Source: Sphingomonas insulae (lineage in GTDB: Bacteria; Pseudomonadota; Alphaproteobacteria; Sphingomonadales; Sphingomonadaceae). From it: DNA of 64,000 nucleotides. The notes beneath the pieces are model-generated. The model did no database searches and was not told the DNA's origin. It saw only the letters and a program-made list of their open reading frames with translations. Both the position numbers and the translations under genes were made by a program. Every line of letters begins with the position of its first letter. The stretch's first letter is position 1. Of this stretch, positions 1 to 9,440 are shown piece by piece. The stretch is taken from NCBI RefSeq assembly GCF_010450875.1, contig NZ_CP048422.1, positions 3,259,001 through 3,323,000 of the forward strand, read 5' to 3'.

Positions 1-1221
1 CCAGACCGGCGGCCCCGCCGGGCTTTCCACCGTTTGCCGTACCAGGTCGCGGGTGAGCAGCGCCGCCTTTTCGGGCTGGACTAGGTTCAGCAGCGGATGC
101 AGCGCGCGATAGGTATCCCACAGCGAATAGGTGCTGAACGCGGTCTCGCCGGCCGGCACGGTGTGGACCTTGCGATCGAGCCCGACGTAGCGGCCGTCGC
201 GATCGGTGAACAGCGTCGGCGACAGGAAGGCGTGGTAGAGCGCGCTCGCCATGATCGTGCGCTGGTCGGCCGTCCCGCCGGTAACGCGGATACGGTCCAG
301 CTCGTTCGTCCAGGTGCGCGCCGCCGACCGGCGGACCGTATCGAACTGCCAGCCCCTGGCCTCGCTCGCCAACGCCGCCTTGGCCCCCTCGACATCGACC
401 GCCGATATGCCGGTCTTGATGAGGATCGGGCTTCCCCCCGCCTTGTCGAAGAAGAACGCGACCTTCAGACGATTGCCGGTGACCCCGGTCGCCCCCGCCG
501 CAGCGGGAGCATCGTCGTCGCCGAAGAACTGGACCCGATCGGGACGGCGCGACAGCTGCATGGCGAAGTGGATACGCCGCCCCTTCGCCCAGCGATGCAC
601 GCGGCGGCTGCCTGTCAGCGTCCCGTCCGGCGCCAACGCCAGCGAGGCCTCGTCGATCAGCGTCCCCTTGTCCCAGACGTCGAGGATCATGTGGGCGAAG
701 TCGACCAGGATATGCCCCGGCCCTTGCGGAAAGGTGTAGCGATGGTGGCCGGTCCGCTCGGTCACCGTCAGTTCGGCGAGCACGCCCGATTCCAGCCGCA
801 CGCGATAATAGCCCGGCTCGGCCAGCTCGTCGGAAAACCGCTGGCGATAGCCCTCGTCCGGTTTCCCCAGCGCACCCGGCGTCAGCTGCAGCGGACCGCG
901 TGTCGGCACGACCAGCACGTCGAGCATGTCGCCGATGCCGGTGCCGGACAGATGGGTGTGGCTGAAGCCCATGATCGACCCGTCATCCTGGTGATACCCC
1001 GAACAGGCATCCCAGCGGCTGTTGTCGGTGTCGGGGCCAAGCTGGACCATGCCGAACGGCAGCGTCGGGCCAGGGTAGGTATGACCGTGGCCACCGGTGC
1101 CGACGAACAGGTCGGGCTTGCCCGCGACCGGCCCCTGCGCAGACGTCGCGGCTGGCAACGCGGCGGAAAGCCCGGCTAGCCCGGTGCCGGCGAGCACCTG
1201 ACGGCGGTTGGCGGTGGTCAT
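1..1221 (-). CDS. GH92 alpha-mannosidase, 3' part beyond window (partial)
   Basis: Exported exo-alpha-mannosidase of family GH92; 407 residues are visible of a family length near 750, and the frame is open to base 1. The ATG at 1221 follows GGGAG at normal spacing. The N-terminus has twin arginines (NRRQVLAGTGLAGL) and an Ala-rich hydrophobic stretch, suggesting Tat or Sec export. The GH92 N-terminal domain is clear: FVGTGGHGHTYPG, PFGMVQLGPDTD, GFSHTHLSGTG. It closely resembles the GH92 at 14090-16438 and is more distant from the one at 2699-5059. The catalytic HGNxP motif lies outside the window, so specificity cannot be judged. It is the last visible gene of a run TonB receptor-GH43-GH92-GH125-GH92, 23 bases after GH125. 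Confidence 0.93.
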   Translation of the reverse strand, partial: MTTANRRQVLAGTGLAGLSAALPAATSAQGPVAGKPDLFVGTGGHGHTYPGPTLPFGMVQLGPDTDNSRWDACSGYHQDDGSIMGFSHTHLSGTGIGDMLDVLVVPTRGPLQLTPGALGKPDEGYRQRFSDELAEPGYYRVRLESGVLAELTVTERTGHHRYTFPQGPGHILVDFAHMILDVWDKGTLIDEASLALAPDGTLTGSRRVHRWAKGRRIHFAMQLSRRPDRVQFFGDDDAPAAAGATGVTGNRLKVAFFFDKAGGSPILIKTGISAVDVEGAKAALASEARGWQFDTVRRSAARTWTNELDRIRVTGGTADQRTIMASALYHAFLSPTLFTDRDGRYVGLDRKVHTVPAGETAFSTYSLWDTYRALHPLLNLVQPEKAALLTRDLVRQTVESPAGPPVW

Positions 1222-1244
1222 GTCGTATCTCCCGTTGTCGCCGC

Positions 1245-2681
1245 TCAGATCCGCGCCGCGAGCAGCGCCGGTTTGCGCCGTTCGAGGTCGAGGATCAGTT
1301 CGCCGAACAGGCCGTTGGCCCAGGCGAACCAGCTGCGCGTGAATTTCGCCGGATCGTCCTTGTGGAAGGATTCGTGCATGAAGCCAGTGCCGCCATGCGT
1401 GGCCTTCAGCCATGCCAGGCACTGCCGGATCTCGGCATCGTCATCGCTGTTCATCGCATGCGTGATGATCGACATCGGCCAGATCATGTCCAGCCCGATG
1501 TGCGGGCCACCGATGCCGCGCGCTGCCTGGCCGCTGAAGAAATACGGGTTGCGTTCGCTCCACGCCAGCGCGGCGGTGCGCCGGAACATCGGGTCGCGGC
1601 GGTCGGCGGCGCCCAGCAGCGGCAGGCCGGACAGGCTCGGCACGTTGGCGTCGTCCATGAAAATGGCGTTGCCGAACCCGTCGACCTCATAGGCCCAGAC
1701 CGTATTGCCCTGCCCGTCCGCCATCCGGCCGTGAGCGTTCAGCGCCGCCTCGACCTCCGCCGCCAGCGCCTCGCTGTCGGCGGCCGCGGCGGTGTCGCCC
1801 CGCGCCTCGCGCTGCACCGTGGCCAGCATCCGCAGCGCCGCGACCGCGAACAGGTTCGACGGGATCAGGAACGGGTAGAGGCAGGCATCGTCGGACGGCC
1901 GGAACATCGAATGGATCAGCCCGACCTTGCGCGTCGGGGCGCCATAGCCTTCGAACATCAGCGTCTCAGTCGGCGAGACGTTGAGCCGCTGGAAGTGATA
2001 CGGCCCCTTGTCCGTCTTGCGCTGCTGCTCGCGGAACGTCGCGACGGCGCGCGCCATGGCCTTCGCCCACAGCGCGTCGAAGGGCGTCTTGTCGCGGGTC
2101 GCCGTCCAGTATCCGTGCGCCAGCCGCATCGGATAGCAAAGCGAATCGATCTCCCACTTCCGCTCCGCGACGCCGGGCTTCATCTCGGTCTGGTCGGTTC
2201 TCGCGCCCAGGTTCGACAACGCCGTCGGCTCTTCCATGAACGCGTTGGCATAAGGGTCGATCAGGATGCACCGCGCCTGTCGCGCGATCAGCCCGGCAAA
2301 CAGCCGGCGCAACGCCGGGTCCTTTGGGGCGAGATGGACATAGGTCTGTAACTGCGCCGAACTGTCGCGCAGCCACAGGGCCTCGATATCGCCGGTGATG
2401 ACGAACGCGTCGGGCTTGCCGTCGACGATCCCGACCTTGACCGTCGTATCGAGCGTGTTCGGGTAACAATTCTCGAACAGCCAGGCGAGTTCGGGATCGC
2501 CCATCTTCGCCTTCACGCGCTTGATCTCCGCCTCGACCGCGGGGCTGGTGAAGCGCCGCGCGCCCGGCGCGGGGCGCTTGCTCGGCCGCACCGCGCGCGC
2601 TGCGCCGGCGGCATGCGGCAGGGTGGTGGCCAGGGCCAGCGCGGCGGCGCCCACCATCACGTCGCGTCGGCCGAGATTCAT
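1245..2681 (-). CDS. GH125 exo-alpha-1,6-mannosidase, exported
   Basis: 478-residue glycoside hydrolase of family GH125 (formerly DUF1237), whose characterised members remove terminal alpha-1,6-linked mannose. A twin-arginine leader (GRRDVMVGAAALALA) occupies residues 4-19, pointing to periplasmic export. Family signature TGDIEALWLRDSSAQ lies at about 96-110, preceded by LAWLFENCYPNTLDTTV, and an (alpha/alpha)6-type catalytic domain fills the rest. The ATG at 2681 is preferred over the in-frame ATG at 2696 because GGAG sits nine bases before it. It lies 17 bases after the upstream GH92 stop and is presumably co-transcribed. GH125 enzymes need side branches removed first, which fits the neighbouring GH92 enzymes. 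Confidence 0.93.
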   Translation of the reverse strand: MNLGRRDVMVGAAALALATTLPHAAGAARAVRPSKRPAPGARRFTSPAVEAEIKRVKAKMGDPELAWLFENCYPNTLDTTVKVGIVDGKPDAFVITGDIEALWLRDSSAQLQTYVHLAPKDPALRRLFAGLIARQARCILIDPYANAFMEEPTALSNLGARTDQTEMKPGVAERKWEIDSLCYPMRLAHGYWTATRDKTPFDALWAKAMARAVATFREQQRKTDKGPYHFQRLNVSPTETLMFEGYGAPTRKVGLIHSMFRPSDDACLYPFLIPSNLFAVAALRMLATVQREARGDTAAAADSEALAAEVEAALNAHGRMADGQGNTVWAYEVDGFGNAIFMDDANVPSLSGLPLLGAADRRDPMFRRTAALAWSERNPYFFSGQAARGIGGPHIGLDMIWPMSIITHAMNSDDDAEIRQCLAWLKATHGGTGFMHESFHKDDPAKFTRSWFAWANGLFGELILDLERRKPALLAARI

Positions 2682-2698
2682 CGTGTCATGCTCCATGC

Positions 2699-5059
2699 TC
2701 AACGCGCTGCCGTCGGCGCGCTCATCGAAAACGGTGCGTTCGCTTTCGCCGTCCCCCAGCTGCGGTTGGGCGTCGCGCCCATCACGAAGCGAAGCGTCCC
2801 GCCCTGCTGCAACGCCGCGCGCGACAGCCACGGCTTGTCATAGGCCTTGCCGTTGAACGTCGCCGACTGGATGTAGACATTGCCGGGGCCGTTGTTCGCC
2901 GCTTCGATCTGCAGCACCTTGCCGCCCGGCATCGTCAGGCGGACGTTGCGAAACAGCGGGCTGCCGATGGCATATTGCCCGACCGCCGGCGTCACCGGAT
3001 AGAAGCCCAGCGCCGAAAACACGTACCACGCCGACGTCTGTCCATTGTCCTCGTCGCCCGGATAGCCGTCGGGAGCGGGCGAGTAGAGCTTCTTCATCAC
3101 GTCGCGGACGTGATATTGCGTTTTCCACGGCGCTCCCGCCCAATCGTACAGATAGGTCATGTGCTGGATCGGCTGGTTGCCGTGCGCATATTGCCCCATG
3201 TCGACGATCTGCATCTCGCGGATCTCGTGGATGGTCTGACCATAATAGCTGTCGTCGAAGATCGGCGGCGTCGTGAAGATCGAATCGAGCCGCTTCACGA
3301 ATGCAGCATCCCCGCCCATCAGGTCGGCGAGGCCCTGCACGTCCTGCATCACCGACCAGCTGTAATGCAGCGCATTGCCTTCGGTGAAGGCATCGCCCCA
3401 TTTGTACGGATTGAACGGCGTCGACCAGCTGCCATCCTTGTTGCGGCCCCGCATCCAGCCGCTCTGGGCATCGTATAGCTTGCGATAATTCTGCGCGCGC
3501 GTCGCGTACAGCTTCGCATCCTCGGTCTTGCCCAACGCCGCCGCCAGCCGCGACAGGGAAAAATCGGCGGTCGCATATTCCAGCGTTCGGGCGGCGTTTT
3601 CGTTGATGCCGACGTCGTAGGGCACATAGCCCAGGCGGTTGTAGAATTCGACGCCCTCGCGCCCTACGGCGTTGACCACATTGCCCTTCTTGTCGACGGG
3701 GCGTCCTTGCGAGGTGGTCGCGTTCTTGACCATCGCCTCGTACAGCGTTTCGACGTCGAACCCGCGCACGCCGTTCAGATAGGCATCGGCGATGAGGTTC
3801 GCCGAATTGGACCCGATCATCACGTTGCGATGGCCCGGGCTGGCCCATTCGGGCAGCCAGCCCGATTCCTTATAGGTGTTGACCAGCCCCTGCATGATCT
3901 CGCCGTCGCGCTCCGGATACATCAGCGCGAAGAAGGGGAAGACCGCGCGCCACGTGTCCCAGAAGCCGTTGTCGGTATAGAGGACGCCCGGGTGGACCTT
4001 GCCGTCATACGGGCTGTAATGGACCGTCTGCCGCTGCGCATCCACCTCGTGGAACATGCGCGGAAACTGCAGCATGCGATACAGCGCCGAATAGAAGATG
4101 CGCCGGTTGTCGACGTCGGGGTCGCTCACCTGCACGCGGTCGAACTCGCGCTGCCAGACCGCCTTCGCCTTCGCCCGCGTCGCATCGAAACCGTCGCCGC
4201 CGATCTCGCTGCGCAGGTTGCGCTCCGCCTGGTCGAGGCTGATGAACGACGAGGCGACCTTCACGCCGACCTGCTCGCCCTTCCGGGTGCGGAAGCTGAC
4301 CACCGCGCCGACGTGATCGCCCTCGCGCACCGGCGTCGCGGCGAGTTGGCCATTGTCGTCCCAGGTGCGGCTGACCGTAAAGTCGTGGTCGAATTCCGCG
4401 ACGAAGAAATTGTGGAAATTGTCGGGCACGCCGCCGTGGTTGTTGCGGACATAGCCGGTGATCCGCCGCCGCACGGGATCGATCGAGACCATCGATCCCC
4501 CGGCATAGCCGTCGAGGATGATGTGCGCATCGTCGCTCTCGGGGAACGTGAAGCGGAACTGCGCGGCGCGCTCGGTCGGCGCGACCTCCGCAGTCACGTC
4601 ATAGTCGGCCAGATACACCTTGTAGCTGTATGGCCGGCTCTCCTCGGCCTTGTGGCTGTACCACGATGCGCGCTCGTCCTCCTTCACCTTCAGCGCGCCG
4701 GTCGTCGCCATCAGCGAAAAGGCGGCGTAATCGTTCATCCAGGGGCTCGGCTGGTGCGTCTGCTTGATGCCGTTGATCTTGTTGGCGTCGTAGGTGTAGC
4801 CCCAGCCACTGCCCGCCTTGCCCGTCACCGGCGTCCAGAAGTTCATGCCCCACGGCACCGCCACCGCGGGATAAGTGTTGCCATAGGACAGGGTGTAGTC
4901 GGAATCGGTCCCCATCAGCGGATTGACCAGGTCGACCGACGGCGTCGCCTGGTCCCGCGCCGACGCCGACTGGGCGAGCAGCGGCGCCGGTGCCACCAGC
5001 GCGATCGACGTGGCCATCGCCACCGTTCCGCGCAGCGCGGCGACCCACTTCCTTCTCAC
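2699..5059 (-). CDS. GH92 enzyme with HGNQP active-site variant
   Basis: 786 residues, full length for GH92. The GTG at 5059 follows GGGGA; the nearby ATG at 5061 is out of frame and stops at once. A Sec signal peptide ends near residue 30 (APAPLLAQ). GH92 features are VNPLMGTDSDYT, GVLYTDNGFWDTWR (359-371), HGNQPIQHMTYLY (626-638) and GDEDNGQTSAWYVFSALGFYP (starting at 668). The residue that is the general-acid Glu in ordinary GH92 mannosidases (HGNEP) is Gln629 here, with codon at 3173-3175. In the family this exchange is known from an enzyme that hydrolyses Man-1-phosphate-6-Man linkages, whose phosphate leaving group needs no proton. Such a substrate is inferred, not shown. It sits 40 bases after the GH43 gene. 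Confidence 0.95.
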   Translation of the reverse strand: MRRKWVAALRGTVAMATSIALVAPAPLLAQSASARDQATPSVDLVNPLMGTDSDYTLSYGNTYPAVAVPWGMNFWTPVTGKAGSGWGYTYDANKINGIKQTHQPSPWMNDYAAFSLMATTGALKVKEDERASWYSHKAEESRPYSYKVYLADYDVTAEVAPTERAAQFRFTFPESDDAHIILDGYAGGSMVSIDPVRRRITGYVRNNHGGVPDNFHNFFVAEFDHDFTVSRTWDDNGQLAATPVREGDHVGAVVSFRTRKGEQVGVKVASSFISLDQAERNLRSEIGGDGFDATRAKAKAVWQREFDRVQVSDPDVDNRRIFYSALYRMLQFPRMFHEVDAQRQTVHYSPYDGKVHPGVLYTDNGFWDTWRAVFPFFALMYPERDGEIMQGLVNTYKESGWLPEWASPGHRNVMIGSNSANLIADAYLNGVRGFDVETLYEAMVKNATTSQGRPVDKKGNVVNAVGREGVEFYNRLGYVPYDVGINENAARTLEYATADFSLSRLAAALGKTEDAKLYATRAQNYRKLYDAQSGWMRGRNKDGSWSTPFNPYKWGDAFTEGNALHYSWSVMQDVQGLADLMGGDAAFVKRLDSIFTTPPIFDDSYYGQTIHEIREMQIVDMGQYAHGNQPIQHMTYLYDWAGAPWKTQYHVRDVMKKLYSPAPDGYPGDEDNGQTSAWYVFSALGFYPVTPAVGQYAIGSPLFRNVRLTMPGGKVLQIEAANNGPGNVYIQSATFNGKAYDKPWLSRAALQQGGTLRFVMGATPNRSWGTAKANAPFSMSAPTAAR

Positions 5060-5099
5060 ATCGTTTCCCCTGCCCGTTGCGTCCGCCGCATGCCGGCGG

Positions 5100-6164
5100 T
5101 CATCGTCTGCGTGGCGTCGCGGCGCCGATCGGCCGCGGCGTCACACCTTCGTTGGTCATCACCACCGGTTCGATGCTGCCGTCGGCGGCAAACCGCATCC
5201 GGTCGATCGCGATCTGGCGGTGTTCGCCGCGATCGGTGTCCAGCGGGCGGCGGTGATAGGCGATATACCAATCATCGGTCCCCGGCACGTTGACCACGGA
5301 ATGATGCCCCGCCCCGCGCGCGATGCGCAAATCCTGCGACAGGATCTTGCCCATCGGCTTGAACGGCCCGATCGGGCTCGGCGCGGTCGCATAGGCGACG
5401 CTATAGTCCGGGCCGGTCCAGCCACCCTCGGACCACATGAGGTAATAGGTACCGCCGCGTTCGATCATGAACGAACCCTCGACGTAGCCGGGCGGCGTCA
5501 CCTCCTTGTACGTCGTCCCGTCGGCAAACGGCACGATCCGCTTCAGGTCGGCGCTGAGCCGGACGACGTTGCAATGCTTCCAGCCGCCGTAGAACAGGTA
5601 CACCTGACCATCGCGATCGCGAAAGGCGAACGGGTCGATCGGTTGCGCGCCATTGTGGAACGCATCGATCAGCGGCCTGCCGATCGCATCCTTGAACGGG
5701 CCGCCGGGCCGGTCGCTGACCGCCAGCCCGATCCCGCCGAGTTCCGCGTCGCTCTGAATGTCGTTGGCGCTGAAGAACATGTAATAGCGCCCGTTCGCCG
5801 CGATCACGGATGGCGCCCAGATCGCATAGGCCGCCCAGTCGGCGTTACGTACGTCGAACACGTGTTCGTGCTTGGTCCAGTGCACCAGGTCGGGCGAGGA
5901 AAAGGCGTTGAAGAACGTCTGCATGCCATAGGATGGCCGCACCGTCTTGCGCTGGCGTGCCTTCTTCTGTGCGGCCGAGAAGCGCGGCGTCACATCGGGC
6001 TTGCCGGCATGGTCGGAATAGGTCGGATAAATCCAGTATCGCCCCGCGAAGACGCGGATCTCGGGGTCGGCATACCAGCCCGGCACGATCGGGTTGGACG
6101 CGCTCGCCAGGCCGCAGGTCATCAGCGCCGCGGCGAGCATCGCCCCGCGCCGCATCCGGCGCAT
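5100..6164 (-). CDS. GH43-family glycoside hydrolase, exported
   Basis: About 354 residues, five-bladed beta-propeller family GH43. All three acidic residues are visible: Asp33 in YADPE (base), Asp177 in PIDPFAF (pKa modulator) and Glu229 in YVEGSF (acid). Characterised GH43 enzymes mostly act on arabinosides or xylosides, so its place in a mannosidase locus is unexplained; substrate not assigned. The frame is open to an ATG at 6233 overlapping the receptor stop, but that would put a perfect terminator hairpin inside the coding region. Starts at 6164 or 6155 instead give a normal signal peptide (RRMRRGAMLAAALMTCGLASA). Expression would need read-through of the hairpin at 6176-6205. Confidence 0.85.
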   Translation of the reverse strand: MRRMRRGAMLAAALMTCGLASASNPIVPGWYADPEIRVFAGRYWIYPTYSDHAGKPDVTPRFSAAQKKARQRKTVRPSYGMQTFFNAFSSPDLVHWTKHEHVFDVRNADWAAYAIWAPSVIAANGRYYMFFSANDIQSDAELGGIGLAVSDRPGGPFKDAIGRPLIDAFHNGAQPIDPFAFRDRDGQVYLFYGGWKHCNVVRLSADLKRIVPFADGTTYKEVTPPGYVEGSFMIERGGTYYLMWSEGGWTGPDYSVAYATAPSPIGPFKPMGKILSQDLRIARGAGHHSVVNVPGTDDWYIAYHRRPLDTDRGEHRQIAIDRMRFAADGSIEPVVMTNEGVTPRPIGAATPRRR

Positions 6165-6175
6165 CAGGTGGGTGG

Positions 6176-6205
6176 AAAAATGGTGGCTCCGCGAAGGAGC
6201 CACCA
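6176..6205 (-). terminator. Intrinsic terminator between TonB receptor and GH43
   Basis: Read on the minus strand, a perfect 10-bp stem (TGGTGGCTCC / GGAGCCACCA) with a 5-base loop is followed directly by TTTTT. It lies 28 bases after the receptor stop codon. It separates the receptor from the downstream hydrolases although all are on one strand with short gaps, which suggests partial termination so that receptor mRNA exceeds enzyme mRNA. Confidence 0.8.
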
Positions 6206-6232
6206 GGGGGAGGAACGGTGTGTGCCGGGCCA

Positions 6233-9200
6233 TCAGAAGTTGAACGAGACGCCCACATAGGCGCGGCGTCCGAAATAGTTGCGGTAGGTGAAGCGATCCT
6301 TGGTATCGTTGCCGAGGTGACGGCTCTCTTCCGACTTGGTCAGGTTGATGACCGACGCGGTGAGATTGAGCCGGTCGGTCAGCGCGAAGGCGGCGTTCAG
6401 GTCGACCTGTTCGTACGGATCGGTATATTCGTTCAGGCCCGATTGCAGCCCGCCGACCACTTCGCCGCGACGGTTGTACGAAGCCCGCAGCAGGATCGGA
6501 CCATGTTCGTAGAAGACCGAGGCGTTGACCTGCGTCTTGGCGCTGCCGACCAGTGCCGACGACCCCACCGTCTGCCCGTCCAGCGACACATCGGCGACGG
6601 AGGTGTCGTTATAGGTGAAGTTCACCTGCGCGCCGAGGCCGAACGGCAACGTGTGCTGCGCGTACAATTCGACGCCCTGCGAACGCGCGTTGGAACCGTT
6701 CGCGACGGTGGAATAGGGCTGGATCAGCACCTGCTGCCCCGCGACCTCGCGCGTCACGTCGAGCACCAGCGGCACGACGAAGTCCGACACGTCCTTGCGG
6801 AACAGCGTCGCGCCGATCACCGAACCGCGCTTGAAATACCATTCGATGCCCAAGTCGTATTGCCAGGCGGAGAACGGGTTAAGCTCGGCGTTGCCGCCGC
6901 TGCCCGACCAACCGGCGAATTCACCGAACTGGCCGCGATCGAAGGCATAGGCGTCCGACCGGAACGTCAGCGACCGCTGCGAGCCGAGGTCGGCGAAGGA
7001 TGGCCTTGCGATGACCTTCGCCACCGCGCCGCGCACCAGCAGGTTCGGCGTCACCTCGTACGAGGCGTTGAAGCTCGGCAGCCAGTCGGTGTACGTCTTG
7101 GACTGGTCCGCGCGCGTATTGACGATCGTCTCGCGCACGCTGAGCGGCAGCACCTGGCAATTGCCGTCGGGGCCGAGCGGCCGGTTGGGATCGGCCGGGC
7201 CGTTGGGGCCGTTGACGCAATAATCGTTCAGATATTGCAGCCGGTCGGAGGTGTTGCCCGACTGTTTGGTGTTGGCCATGCGCAGGCCGACGTTGCCGCG
7301 GAAGCCGCCGGTCTCGAAGTTGAGCTGGGCATAGCCCGCGAACACCCGCTCGCCCAGGTCATAGACGAAGTCGGGCTCGTACACCCGCACCGCCGGACCA
7401 TAGGTGGTGTTCAGGTAGCTGAGATAACGCTGGAAATCGATGCCCGGCACGACGTTGGCGTTGAAGCCGCCGTTGATGTTGCCGATCGGGTTCTCATAGA
7501 AGAATTCCGGCCGCGCGACGGCGCCCGCCGCGGTATCCTGATAGCGCAGCTGCGTCGCCGGATCGGCATACCAGTCGTTGCGCCCGGTCTCGCGATGGAT
7601 GCTGAGGTCGCGCCACTTGCCACCGACCTGCACCGATTTCAGGAAGCCGTCGAACCGCCGCGTCAGGTCCAGCTGGACGTAACGCTGGCCGATGTCGCTG
7701 TTGACGAAGCTCGATCCGGTCGACCCGACGTCGATCTGGGCGATGCCGCTGCGGATGTTCTGCTGCACTTCGGGCGAGAATTCGAAGCTCGCGCCGCCGT
7801 TCGAGATATCCCAGTTGCTGATGAAATTGCCGTTCTTCTCCTGGCCGGTGACGGTCAGGCGCGGCTTGGCGGCGACGCCGAAGCGCACCGACGGACCGCC
7901 GCTCGCCTTGGTCTTGCCGAGCTTCAGGACCGCGTCGAACCGGTCCTGGCTATAGCGCACCTCGGTCTCGAAGGTGTTCGAGGTCTGCTTTTCCCGGCTG
8001 TAGGTGCCCGCGATCTGCGGCGTTTCCATCGTGCACGGCGGCGAACGCGTCAGGCAACCGGTGCCGGCGCGCGGCACCGCGAACCCGGCGGACTGGAAGA
8101 TCGTGCCGCTCTTGTCGAACGTCGCGCCGGTGAAGAAATTGTCATAGCCCCATTCGGGGATCTTCAGCACGTTCGAGGTGAAGTTGCTGGTATAGCCGAA
8201 GCGGAAATAGTTCGACGTCACGGTGACGTTGTCGAACGGCCGGAACTGTGCCGTCGCCTGGATGCCGTAGCGTTCGCGCTCCTGGTTGAACACCTCGGCG
8301 TTGACCGATTGCGGCGCCCAATAACCCGAATAATGCTTGCCGTCCTGCGCAGTGACGCCCTGGCCCGGCCAATAGGATACGGCATCGTCGTTGGCGAGCG
8401 GCTTGCCGTTCACATCGGTCGCGGGCGTGATGATGTTGCCCCTGGCATCGCGATCGCTCCACCAGCGCCAGCTCTCGGTCGAACTGCGCAATTCGCGGTT
8501 GGTCCGCTTCTGCCAGACGCCGCCGAGCAGCAGGCCGAACGTCTCTTCCTTGTTCTTCCACGACAGCTGGCCGCCCAGCTGCGGCTCGAACTTCTCGGTG
8601 GTGTCGGCATAGGTCCCTTCCGCCGAGACGAAGCCCGACCAGGCGGGGACGTCGAACGGGCGGCGGGTGTTGAGGATGATCGTACCGCCGACGCCGCCCT
8701 CTTCCAGCCGCGCCTCGGGCGACTTGTACACCTCGGTGCTCGCGATGAAGTTGGATGGCAGCAGCACGTAGTTGAACGAGCGCTGGGGATCGCCGCTGTC
8801 GGCACCGGCGAGGAAGTTGCCGTTCAGCAGCGTCAGCGTCAGGCCCGGCTGCAGGCCGCGGATGCTGACCCGGCTACCCTCGCCGCCATCGCGGGTGATG
8901 ACGACGCCCGGCACGCGCTGCAACGCGTCCGCGACGTTCTTGTCGGGGAACTTGCCGATGTCCTCGGCGGTGATGACGTCGACGAAGGCGTTGGCTTCGC
9001 GCTTCTGGTTGAGGCTCTGCTCGATCGAACGGCGATAGCCGGTGACGACGATGTCCTGCCCGGCCTCGTCGCTCTGCCCGGCGGCCGGGGCGGTGGCGTC
9101 CACCTGACCCGATTCGGCGGTCGGCGTCGATGCCGGCGTCACCGGATCGTTCGCGGTCGGCTGTGCGGGAACGCCGGCGGCGGGCGCCTGCTGCGCCTGC

Positions 9201-9304
9201 GCGGTCCCGGCCAGCGCCGCGGTCAGGCTGACGGTCGCCAGCAGCAATGGCAGCGCACGGCGGCGTTGCGACATGAACGGATGCGCGGCGTTGCTTACGG
9301 TCAT
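6233..9304 (-). CDS. TonB-dependent outer-membrane receptor
   Basis: 1,023-residue outer-membrane active transporter, by context for mannan-derived oligosaccharides. The ATG at 9304 follows AGGAAGAGGA and starts a signal peptide (RRRALPLLLATVSLTAALAG) ending at AQAQ; longer upstream readings are not credible. A Pro/Ala/Thr-rich linker leads to a TonB box (DIVVTG), then the plug with AEDIGKFPDKNVADALQRVPG and VSIRGLQPG, typical of the sphingomonad/Caulobacter TonB receptor subfamily. The rest is a beta-barrel ending in YVGVSFNF with a C-terminal Phe. No SusD partner is present, as usual outside Bacteroidetes. The inner-membrane transporter expected for the pathway is not in the window. Confidence 0.96.
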   Translation of the reverse strand: MTVSNAAHPFMSQRRRALPLLLATVSLTAALAGTAQAQQAPAAGVPAQPTANDPVTPASTPTAESGQVDATAPAAGQSDEAGQDIVVTGYRRSIEQSLNQKREANAFVDVITAEDIGKFPDKNVADALQRVPGVVITRDGGEGSRVSIRGLQPGLTLTLLNGNFLAGADSGDPQRSFNYVLLPSNFIASTEVYKSPEARLEEGGVGGTIILNTRRPFDVPAWSGFVSAEGTYADTTEKFEPQLGGQLSWKNKEETFGLLLGGVWQKRTNRELRSSTESWRWWSDRDARGNIITPATDVNGKPLANDDAVSYWPGQGVTAQDGKHYSGYWAPQSVNAEVFNQERERYGIQATAQFRPFDNVTVTSNYFRFGYTSNFTSNVLKIPEWGYDNFFTGATFDKSGTIFQSAGFAVPRAGTGCLTRSPPCTMETPQIAGTYSREKQTSNTFETEVRYSQDRFDAVLKLGKTKASGGPSVRFGVAAKPRLTVTGQEKNGNFISNWDISNGGASFEFSPEVQQNIRSGIAQIDVGSTGSSFVNSDIGQRYVQLDLTRRFDGFLKSVQVGGKWRDLSIHRETGRNDWYADPATQLRYQDTAAGAVARPEFFYENPIGNINGGFNANVVPGIDFQRYLSYLNTTYGPAVRVYEPDFVYDLGERVFAGYAQLNFETGGFRGNVGLRMANTKQSGNTSDRLQYLNDYCVNGPNGPADPNRPLGPDGNCQVLPLSVRETIVNTRADQSKTYTDWLPSFNASYEVTPNLLVRGAVAKVIARPSFADLGSQRSLTFRSDAYAFDRGQFGEFAGWSGSGGNAELNPFSAWQYDLGIEWYFKRGSVIGATLFRKDVSDFVVPLVLDVTREVAGQQVLIQPYSTVANGSNARSQGVELYAQHTLPFGLGAQVNFTYNDTSVADVSLDGQTVGSSALVGSAKTQVNASVFYEHGPILLRASYNRRGEVVGGLQSGLNEYTDPYEQVDLNAAFALTDRLNLTASVINLTKSEESRHLGNDTKDRFTYRNYFGRRAYVGVSFNF

Positions 9305-9440
9305 CAGACTATCCTCTTCCTCGCGAGGATGCCGTCGGCATTCCTCACTTGCCCCTGCGAATAGCGCGCCGGCTCCCGTTCGATGGGAACGTCCGTTTGA
9401 CCGGATCGTGGCGGCGCACAGTCTCGATGCCGCTATCTGC

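Noticed and set aside
97..1179. 360-codon plus-strand frame opposite the first GH92
   Set aside because: Arg/Ala/Gly-rich translation without motifs; it mirrors the GH92 gene through strong GC3 bias.
5933..9364. 1,143-codon plus-strand frame opposite the TonB receptor
   Set aside because: Length comes from high GC and few stops; composition is unlike a protein and the receptor on the other strand is certain.
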